Shown one piece after another: positions 55,801-64,000 of a stretch of DNA of 64,000 nt. Where the stretch lies: contig NW_024748870.1 of assembly GCF_018991925.1 (NCBI RefSeq), positions 62,001 through 126,000 on the forward strand, read 5' to 3'. The position numbers and the translations under genes are program-made. Source of the DNA: Homarus americanus (Eukaryota > Arthropoda > Malacostraca > Decapoda > Nephropidae). Within the stretch, counting starts at the first letter, position 1. Each line of letters begins with the position of its first letter. Under the pieces are notes generated by a model, which was not told the DNA's origin, ran no database searches, and saw only the letters and a list, made by a program, of their open reading frames with translations.

Positions 55801-58800
55801 GTAGTGTTCATGTAACACTATATAATATAAGTGTTGGTACAGTACAGTGTTCATGTAACACTATAATACTCAGGATGTTGGTACAGTAGTGTTCATGTAA
55901 CATAATAATACTCAGGGTGTTGGTACAGTAGTGTTCATGTAACATAATAATACGCAGGGTGTTGGTACAGTAGTGTTCATGTAACACTATAATACTCAGG
56001 ATGTTGGTACAGTACAGTGTTCATGTAACATAATAATACTCAGCATGTTGGTACAGTAGTGTTCATGTAACACTATAATACTCAGGGTGTTGGTACAGTA
56101 GTGTTCATGTAACACTATAATACGCAGGATGTTGGTACAGTACAGTGTTCATGTAACACTATAATACTCAGGATGTTGGTACAGTAGTGTTCATGTAACA
56201 CTATAATACTCAGGGTGTTGGTACAGTAGTGCTCATTTAACACTATAATACTCAGGATGTTGGCACAGTACAGTGTTCATGTAACACTATAATACTCAGG
56301 GCGTTGGTACAGTAGTGTTCATGTAACACTATAATACTCAGGATGTTGGTACAGTAGTGTTCATGTAACACTATAATACTCAAGATGTTGGTACAGTAGT
56401 GTTCATGTAACACTATAATACTCAGGATGTTGGTACAGTACAGTGTTCATGTAACACTATAATACTCAAGATGTTGGTACAGTAGTGTTCATGTAACACT
56501 ATAATACTCAGGATGTTGGTACAGTAGTGTTCATGTAACACTATAATACCCAGGATGTTGGTACAGTAGTGTTCATGTAACACTATAATACCCAGGATGT
56601 TGGTACAGTACAGTGTTCATGTAACACTATGATACTCAGGATGTTGGTACAGTAGTGTTCATGTAACACTATAATACTCAGGGTGTTGGTACAGTAGTGT
56701 TCATGTAACACTATAATACTCAGGGTGTTGGTACAGTAGTGTTAATGTAACACTATAATACTCAGGATGTTGGTACAGTACAGTGTTCATGTAACACTAT
56801 AATACTCAGGGCGTTGGTACAGTAGTGTTCATGTAACACTATAATACTCAGGGTGTTGGCACAGTTGGCAGGATGTTGGTACAGTAGTGTTCACTCAGGA
56901 TAACAGTAGTGTTCTATAATACTCAGGATGTTGGTACAGTAGTGTTCATGTAACACTATAATACTCAGGATGTTGGTACAGTAGTGTTCATGTAACACTA
57001 TAATACTCAGGATGTTGGTACAGTAGTGTTCATGTAACACTATAATACTCAGGATGTTGGTACAGTAGTGTTCATTTAACACTATAATACTCAGGATGTT
57101 GGTACAGTACAGTGTTCATATAACACTATAATACTCAGGGCGTTGGTACAGTAGTGTTCATGTAACACTATAATACTCAGGATGTTGGTACAGTACAGTG
57201 TTCATGTAACACTATAATACTCAGGATGTTGGTACAGTAGTGTTCATGTAACACTATAATACTCAGGGTGTTGGTACAGTAGTGTTCATGTAACACTATA
57301 ATACTCAGGGTGTTGGTACAGTACAGTGTTCATGTAACACTATAATACTCAGGGTGTTGGTACAGTAGTGTTCATGTAACACTATAATACTCAGGATGTT
57401 GGTACAGTATTGTTCATGTAACACTATAATACTCAGGATGTTGGTACAGTAGTGTTCATGTAACACTATAATACTCAGGATGTTGGTACAGTAGTGTTCA
57501 TGTAACACTATAATACTCAGGATGTTGGTACAGTAGTGTTCATGTAACACTATAATACTCAGGATGTTGGTACAGTACAGTGTTCATGTAACACTAAAAT
57601 ACTCAGGATATTGGTACAGTAGTGTTCATGTAACACTATAATACTTAGGATGTTGGTACAGTAGTGTTCATGTAACACTATAATACTCAGGGCGTTGGTA
57701 CAGTAGTGTTCATGTAAAACTATAATACTCAGGATGTTGGTACAGTACAGTGTTCATGTAACACTATAATACTCAGGGCATTGGTACAGTAGTGTTCATG
57801 TAACACTATAATACTCAGGGTGTTGGTACAGTACAGTGTTCATGTAACACTATAATACTCAGGATGTTGGTACAGTAGTGTTCATGTAACATAATAATAC
57901 TCAGGGTGTTGGTACAGTAGTGTTCATGTAACATAATAATACTCAGGGTGTTGGTACAGTAGTGTTCATGTAACACTATAATACTCAGGATGTTGGTACA
58001 GTACAGTGTTCATGTAACACTATAATACTCAGGGTGTTGGTACAGTAGTGTTCATGTAACACTATAATACTCAGGATGTTGGTACAGTAGTGTTCATGTA
58101 ACATAATAATACTCAGGGTGTTGGTACAGTAGTGTTCATGTAACATAATAATACTCAGGGTGTTGGTACAGTAGTGTTCATGTAACACTATAATACTCAG
58201 GATGTTGGTACAGTACCGTGTTCATGTAACTATAATACTCAAGGTGTTGGTACAGTAGTGTTCATGTAACATAATAATACTCAGGTGTTGGTATTAGTGT
58301 TCTGTAACACTATAATACTCAGGATGTTGGTACAGTACAGTGTTCATGTAACACTATAATACTCAGGATGTTGGTACAGTAGTGTTCATGTAACATAATA
58401 ATACTCAGGGTGTTGGTACAGTAGTGTTCATGTAACATAATAATACTCAGGGTGTTGGTACAGTAGTGTTCATGTAACACTATAATACTCAGGATGTTGG
58501 TACAGTACAGTGTTCATGTAACACTATAATACTCAGGGTGTTGGTAAAGTAGTGTTCATGTAACATAATAATACTCAGGGTGTTGGTACAGTAGTGTTCA
58601 TGTAACACTATAATACTCAGGATGTTGGTACAGTACAGTGTTCATGTAACACTATAATACCCAGGATGTTGGTACAGTAGTGTTCATGTAACACTATAAT
58701 ACTCAGCATGTTGGTACAGTAGTGTTCATGTAACACTATAATACTCAGGATGTTGGTACAGTACAGTGTTCATGTAACACTATAATACTCAGGATATTGG

Positions 58801-60116
58801 TACAGTAGTGTTCATGTAACACTATAATACTTAGGATGTTGGTACAGTAGTGTTCATGTAACACTATAATACTCAGGATGTTGGTACAGTACAGTGTTCA
58901 TGTAACACTATAATACTCAGGATATTGGTACAGTAGTGTTCATGTAACACTATAATACTTAGGATGTTGGTACAGTAGTGTTCATGTAACACTATAATAC
59001 TCAGGGCGTTGGTACAGTAGTGTTCATGTAACACTATAATACTCAGGATGTTGGTACAGTACAGTGTTCATGTAACACTATAATACTCAGGGCATTGGTA
59101 CAGTAGTGTTCATGTAACACTATAATACTCAGGGTGTTGGTACAGTACAGTGTTCATGTAACACTATAATACTCAGGATGTTGGTACAGTAGTGTTCATG
59201 TAACATAATAATACTCAGGGTGTTGGTACAGTAGTGTTCATGTAACATAATAATACTCAGGGTGTTGGTACAGTAGTGTTCATGTAACACTATAATACTC
59301 AGGATGTTGGTACAGTACAGTGTTCATGTAACACTATAATACCCAGGATGTTGGTACAGTAGTGTTCATGTAACACTAAAATACTCAGCATGTTGGTACA
59401 GTAGTGTTCATGTAACCCTATAATACGCAGGATGTTGGTACAGTACAGTGTTCATGTAACACTATAATACTCAGGATGTTGGTACAGTAGTGTTCATGTA
59501 ACACTATAATACTCAGGGTGTTGGTACAGTAGTGCTCATTTAACACTATAATACTCAGGATGTTGGCACAGTACAGTGTTCATGTAACACTATAATACTC
59601 AGGGCGTTGGTACAGTAGTGTTCATGTAACACTATAATACTCAGGATGTTGGTACAGTACAGTGTTCATGTAACACTATAATACTCAGATGTTGGTACAG
59701 TAGTGTTCATGTAACACTATAATACTCAGGATGTTGGCACAGTACAGTGTTCATGTAACACAATAATACCCAGGATGTTGGTACAGTACAGTGTTCATGT
59801 AACACTATGATACTCAGGATGTTGGTACAGTAGTGTTCATGTAACACTATAATACTCAGGGTGTTGGTACAGTAGTGTTCATGTAACACTATAATACTCA
59901 GGGTGTTGGTACAGTACAGTGTTCATGTAACACTATAATACTCAGGGCGTTGGTACAGTAGTGTTCATGTAACACTATAATACTCAGGGTGTTGGTACAG
60001 TAGTGTTCATGTAACACTATAATACTCAGGATGTTGGTACAGTAGTGTTCATTTAACACTATAATACTCAGGGTGTTGGTACAGTACAGTGTTCATATAA
60101 CACTATAATACTCAGG
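52860..60116. repeat. 42/44-bp minisatellite, about 170 units
   Basis: The basic unit is ATGTTGGTACAGTAGTGTTC, ATGTAACACTATAATACTCA, GG. A second type has two extra bases (GTACAGTACAGTG, 44 bp). Most units contain TAGTGTT-CATGT-AACACTA, a 7-bp stem with a 5-base loop. Variants (ACATAATAATACTC, ATACTTAGG, GCGTTGG) recur in blocks, for example 54960-55800, 57720-58600 and 59090-59300, which shows larger-scale duplication. Minus ORFs made of 14-residue repeats (HEHYCTN...) are artefacts of the 42-bp period. The array begins 74 bp upstream of exon 52651-52786. Confidence 0.97.
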
Positions 60117-60216
60117 NNNNNNNNNNNNNNNNNNNNNNNNNNNNNNNNNNNNNNNNNNNNNNNNNNNNNNNNNNNNNNNNNNNNNNNNNNNNNNNNNNNN
60201 NNNNNNNNNNNNNNNN
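60117..60216. other. Assembly gap of 100 N
   Basis: Exactly 100 N directly at the end of the minisatellite, a conventional unknown-size gap. The array is probably longer in the genome and what lies between is unknown. Confidence 0.99.
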
Positions 60217-60318
60217 CATTTCAATTAATCCCATATGTTATGTTGTTCACTTTACGCGTTCCTCACTTTCCGCGGTACCCTCCGGGTTACATTAACCGCG
60301 TAATGTGAGACCCAACTG
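60217..60318 (-). mobile_element. B9: B-family end inside C3
   Basis: CCCATATGTTATGTTGTTCA ... TTAACCGCGTAATGTGAGAC, ending CCAACTG-TA: the reversed B left end. The rest is in the gap. Its TA lies in the C-family sequence TTGTATTGTTAATTTTG, so B9 entered C3. Confidence 0.75.
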
Positions 60319-61104
60319 TATTGTTAATTTTGCACACACAAACATTAATTCAATAAAAACAAATTCAGAAACATTAATTAAAATATATATGAGCAGGAAA
60401 TAAGTGTTGCTTTCATATTCTTATGTAAAGTATTGACGATATGTTTTCACGTGTGCGCATGCGCTCTTACGTACGCGATCTCTCTTTTTTCTTTACCATT
60501 ATCGTTAGCTACTTCAATTGTCCATTTATTGACATTAAATAACATTACAATACTTAAAACAACCAGGTCTTATTTTCTTCAGTTTTATATGTAGAACCAG
60601 TCAGTCACTGGTTTTGTAATCAACGAAAACAATGCTGTATCATTTCCTCGTGTGTTTTAATATTCTACGTATTATTAATGAATTGTATTGCGCATTTTGC
60701 ACACATAAACATTAATTCAATAAAAAAGACATTCAGTAATAAACAATAATGAATCTTTTGTTTATAAGAGAAATGACGCTGTTTACACGATTATGCACGT
60801 CATCTGCACGTTGGTGGGCCGTTCAAACCCATCGAAATTCAAGTTTATGCTGTCAAAATTTTTATTTATTTATTTTTTTGTGTGTTCCAATAAAATACGA
60901 AATTTGAGAAGGTACTATATGACATTTAACCCTTCAATATGTCTTCAAAGAGACCATGATGCAGAGAAAGTGGTGCTAGTGCTTCCAAGCATAAGCACAA
61001 GTCACTATCTATCCAGGAAAAGGGTGAATTTCCATGGTCCAGCAATTTCCATGGTCCGGCACCGGTCAGGTCCCGAGGTTGCCGGACTAGAGAGGTACAA
61101 CCTG
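60319..61104 (+). mobile_element. C3: C-family element, right part
   Basis: Interior and right end match C1 and C2 (GAAACATTAATTAAAATATA, GACATTTAACCCTTCAATAT, GAGAGGTACAACCTG-TA). It has a small tandem duplication (AATTTCCATGGTCC twice near 61027-61055) and deletions relative to C1. A transposase-start remnant is at about 60940. Confidence 0.85.
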
Positions 61105-61110
61105 TATTAC

Positions 61111-61511
61111 ATTTTTTTTTTTTTTTTTTTATATTGGGCACCCTCCTACATCCTTGTGTAAGGTAAAGCGCAGAAGCGTTTACAGCGACCAACAGGGAAG
61201 CATGCTAAGTTCATGCTTGCCTTTACGTGTCATGAGTTAGGGGTGTAGAATCCTGAAGAGTCAAGGGCGTAGAAGCCTGAAGAGTCAGTGGTTTGTGTCA
61301 TCAAGTTTTTGGAAGCTCCAACAACTTTCCCTGAATACGAATTCGCAACTTTCGACTTACAACAGGTACCTACTTTACTGCTAGGTGAACAAGGAATAAT
61401 GGGGGGCTAGGAAGTAAGTCCAAACAACTTCCACCGGCCCAGGAATCGAACCCGTGACATCTCGCTTGCGAGGCAAGAATGGTACCGCTTCTACCACCAG
61501 TCCCCCCAATA
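61111..61511 (-). mobile_element. tRNA-derived SINE with TATTAC target duplication
   Basis: On the minus strand the head (about 61505-61436) has tRNA features: a TGGTAGAAGCGG A-box-like segment, an anticodon arm CTTGC-CTCGCAA-GCGAG (anticodon CGC, Ala-like) and the B box GGGTTCGATTCC. About 300 bp of unrelated body and a poly(A) of about 20 follow (61111-61130 as T on the plus strand). TATTAC at 61105-61110 and 61512-61517 is the target duplication, the first copy sitting on the TA flank of C3. No long ORF. The T-arm mismatch and attached body argue against a working tRNA gene. Confidence 0.8.
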
Positions 61512-61529
61512 TATTACTGTACTCTGTAT

Positions 61530-61860
61530 TCAAAGTATTCCAGCAGTGCAAGTTATATTCTGCTAAGTTAAGTTTGTGACATTTTATAAAAGAAAAATTT
61601 AAGCTTAAAACTTTTCACCCTTTAAATCCTTATCACCTTCTGGGTGGGAGGAGGGGGAGGTGAGGTGTTGATAGCCAGGCAGGGAGAGTACCAAGTGCAT
61701 AGTAATCAGTCAAATAGAGGGAATTTAAGTTTTTCGCTAATAAAATTACACTGACTTGACTTAGCAGAAGATAACTGACATTTCTGGAATTCTTGCAAGA
61801 TAACAATCAATTATGTCTAGTTTGCACTAGACATAATTTTTTCAGTAATTGACTTAATAC
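61530..61860. repeat. Diverged foldback unit, with a 12-bp perfect hairpin
   Basis: TATTCCAGCAGTGCAAGTTA and GACATTTCTGGAATTCTTGC resemble the arm tips of the B-family foldback unit, at reduced identity, with a C/G-rich spacer (GGTGGGAGGAGGGGGAGGTG) between. AATTATGTCTAG at 61809-61820 and CTAGACATAATT at 61827-61838 are exact reverse complements around TTTGCA. No B termini flank it. Confidence 0.5.
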
Positions 61861-62258
61861 ATTTGAGTACAGGTTTGCCCTTAGGACAATTATTACTTTT
61901 ACCTTTTTCACAATATCTTTTTAGGATGGTGTGTGTGTGTAAATGAATAAAAATAAAGGAAGAAATTTATGTATATCTACCGAAAAATATGAATTGAAAA
62001 ACAATCATAACACTTCACAGTGTGGCCCAGTAGACTGGTGGTTGCAATGAGGAGACTAACCTACAATGCCTTGATTAATCACTTTTAAGCATTATTTTAT
62101 CAGTAAACACTGATATTAATTGTAAATCCAGTGAAATATGGCAGTAAGGTTGGAGAGTTAAGTGCAGAAGACACTCAACTAGCAGTCACTCAATTCACTC
62201 CCCTTACTTGCACCCATTGCCAGGCGTACGATCGAAATACGTATGGGAGAAATACATA
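61861..62258. other. No gene; short inverted copy of 4240-4270
   Basis: CCTTAGGACAATTATTACTT, TTACC (61877-61901) is nearly the reverse complement of GGTAAAAGAAATAATTGTCC, TAAGG at 4240-4264. Otherwise unique AT-rich sequence. Confidence 0.45.
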
Positions 62259-62897
62259 CAGTAGTACCCCGCTTAACGCGGTCAATTGAACCCACAGGGT
62301 ACCGCGTTAAGTGAAAACCGCGTTAAGTGAACAACAGAACATATGGGATTAATTCCAATAGAGACTGGCCCGACCCCCAAACTCCACTTTTTGACGACAC
62401 ACAACTATGTTGTAGTAAAAATTTTATCTTAATTTTATGATGGTATGCACACACAATTAATAATTAAGAGAAATATCAATAATATTAGGTTTTTTAACAC
62501 TTGCATTAGTAGAAAAGATGGCTGGGCACACGGGGATGGGGGGTTGGTTCCGAGGCAGAGGGCAGATTATTGGCCCTCACCTGTATCACTTGTATCAATT
62601 GTATCACTATCCACCAGAGAGGCTTGCAGGGCCTCTTTGTCAAACCCCTCAAAGGCCATATAAGTCCATATCCTCACTATAATTATCACTATCACTGACT
62701 TGGGCCGGCTGTGGTGGGTGGCGGATGAAGAACTCGGTAATGTTTTGATGACTGGGCGACCTTGTGCGCATCGTGCCCGCGCCGCTTCCCGCGTATATGA
62801 TGAAAAATTCCGTGTTAAGTGAAAGTTCAGCTCTGGCGAGGCACCGCGTATATGATAAAACGCGTTAAGTGAAACCGCGTTAGGCGGGGTAATACTG
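62259..62897 (-). mobile_element. B7: short B-family element without foldback units
   Basis: CAGTAGTACCCCGCTTAACG to GCGTTAGGCGGGGTAATACTG, TA-flanked, 639 bp. The termini are of the B2 sub-type but the interior is that of B1 (same transposase C-terminal remnant, about 62560-62770). B7 thus links the two sub-types. Confidence 0.9.
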
Positions 62898-63268
62898 TAT
62901 CTTGTAGTCTAATTTGAAAACAGTGATGGGCACAGTGATAAAAAAAATTAAATAAACCATGCATTTACCTATAATATAGTAAGAAACATTGTATCATTAC
63001 TAAAGTGAATAAAATATTCCCACAAACAGCAATTAACAACTGCTTATGTTTCCCACCTCCTCGGGCACTTGTGTCCAGCGTGACTGACCGGTCAACCAGC
63101 GCCCACGGGCCTAAAATGTTCTTTGCTCTGTTTTGGGAATGCTTCTTAGGGAGGCTTCGAGGAGGCTTCTTAGCTCAGAACCCCAAAATATTTTTTCAGA
63201 ATCTTCTGAAATCTGGATTTACTGGGTCCGCATCTTCGAGGGTTCACTGTATAATGTGTGTGTCTGAC

Positions 63269-63269
<1 letters not shown>
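62898..63269. other. No gene; lone TIR-like end at about 63240-63252
   Basis: TCCGCATCTTCGAGGGTTCACTG-TA (63228-63252) resembles a Tigger-type right terminus, but no partner was found. The plus ORF starting at 63005 merges with the following microsatellite and is not credible. Confidence 0.4.
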
Positions 63270-63355
<86 letters not shown>

Positions 63356-63356
63356 T
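63270..63356. repeat. (ATT)n microsatellite
   Basis: About 28 nearly perfect ATT units followed by a run of ten G. Confidence 0.97.
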
Positions 63357-63870
63357 GGGGGGGGGGTGGTTGTTGTTGTTCTGACTTAGTGTGCCTAAAT
63401 GCCCCAGTGATAGTTCCTGTTCTGCTGGGCAGCTTGATGTGTGATGTGATAAAGCATAATAAGTTGTAATAAGAGTGGTGATGGACCATTTCTACCTTCC
63501 TCAACACAGGTAAATAATAGTCTCAATTTATGATATTCATTGCTTATTTAAGGCTTACTATGCTTTTTCTATGTGTCTGCATTATTTTCTTGCTTGACAG
63601 TTGGCATGGCAGAGATATATCAAAGGGGATTAATTGTTTTGTTAACCATTGATTCACTATACAACGACTTTTCCCAGTTCCTATATGCGTTGGTTACCGG
63701 GGTACACCTGTACTATACTTTTTTTATTAATTAAAAAGTAGGAATACTATAGAAGCATATAAAAGAAAGATAAGTATTCCACACAAATACAATAAATATA
63801 GCAACTATAAAACTAGGATATGTACTGTATTGTAATTCCATTTACCAGAACCTTAAATCCAGGTGCTAAT
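63357..63870. other. No gene; lone TIR-like end at about 63695-63710
   Basis: GGTTACCGGGGTACACCTG-TA looks like another Tigger-type terminus without a visible partner. The rest is unique AT-rich sequence. Confidence 0.4.
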
Positions 63871-64000
63871 TTACTCATCCAATGTAAGTAAGTTTTCCAT
63901 TTCACAAATAACACGTGGTCGCTGCTTGGTTATCACAGTAGATTTTAAAGGCACCAAACCTTTCACCTGTTCCTCTATATGATCCCTGTTACCGCAAGCG
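63871..64000 (-). pseudogene. Old A-type Tigger transposase fragment
   Basis: The minus-strand reading HIEEQVKGLVPLKSTVITKQ, RPRVICEMENLLTLDE ends at a stop at 63871-63873. It aligns with A1 4720-4830 (HIREVVKGSAPIKGTIITKK ... IHEMEKLLVMW). The 43 codons have no internal stop although divergence from A1 is high. The fragment continues past the window edge. It could be a separate old copy or, less likely, a retained exon; a fossil is the default. Confidence 0.65.

Noticed and set aside
52860..60116. CRISPR-like array of short palindromic repeats
   Set aside because: There are no unique spacers: the whole 42/44-bp unit is repeated, and the genome is eukaryotic. It is a minisatellite.
61436..61505. 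A functional tRNA-Ala gene
   Set aside because: It has a mismatch in the T arm, is followed by a 300-bp body and poly(A), and is bounded by a target duplication: a SINE.
63005..63507. Plus ORF of 154 codons and minus ORF of 87 codons
   Set aside because: Both depend on the (ATT)n tract for half their length and have no recognisable remainder.

Overview
This window looks like a repeat-rich arthropod genome, most probably a decapod crustacean. The evidence is indirect: many TA-flanked pogo/Tigger-type DNA transposon families nested in one another, long (AAT/ATT)n arrays, CR1-, I- and L2-like LINE remnants, a DIRS-like retroelement, a tRNA-derived SINE and very long minisatellites. There is no prokaryotic operon, CRISPR array or rRNA. 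Almost every long ORF is a transposon fossil or a side effect of a tandem repeat.

The best candidate for a host gene lies on the minus strand. Five short exons (52651-52786, 49911-50058, 37466-37653, 20235-20422, 7859-7979, in transcription order) have AG/GT borders and reading-frame phases that all match. Together they encode about 260 residues. Exons two and three form one Myb/SANT-like (trihelix-type) DNA-binding domain split by a 12.3-kb intron. The ends of the gene are not in the window, and the family beyond the SANT-like domain is not recognised.

Layout. 1-587: remnant of a G-type element. 588-3894: B-family element (B8) carrying nested B1 and C1. 4282-6526: the most complete Tigger (A1), with a frameshifted transposase. 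6848-7365: 40-bp minisatellite. 7859-7979: exon. 9085-9300: GC-rich ATTGG cluster. 9412-13782: elements D1, B2, B3. 14151-19570: minus-strand CR1-like LINE split by element G1. 20235-20422: exon. 20560-27673: chain E1 (carrying B4), E2, C2 (carrying an L2-like LINE), joined through shared TA dinucleotides. 27674-34290: unassigned region, a 45-bp minisatellite, a LINE tail, then a nearly full-length I-like LINE. 34514-36531: Tigger remnant, D2, 50-bp minisatellite. 37466-40510: exon and a 64-bp minisatellite split by B5. 41097-43607: A2 with B6 inside. 43983-47960: LINE RT scrap and a degraded DIRS-like element. 47986-52786: B10, pentamer arrays, exon, A3, E3, E4, exon. 52860-60116: a 7.2-kb 42/44-bp minisatellite ending in a 100-N gap. 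60217-64000: C3 with B9, a SINE, a diverged foldback unit, B7, and an old Tigger fragment.

The most unusual system is the B family. These TA-flanked elements have terminal repeats of the CAGT..TACCCC..TTAACGCGG type and carry zero, two, three or five internal units of about 400-450 bp. Each unit is itself an imperfect palindrome of about 220 bp. Removing nested insertions makes copy lengths agree well, so the nesting can be read as a relative age series with B youngest. Family letters A-H are labels used only here.
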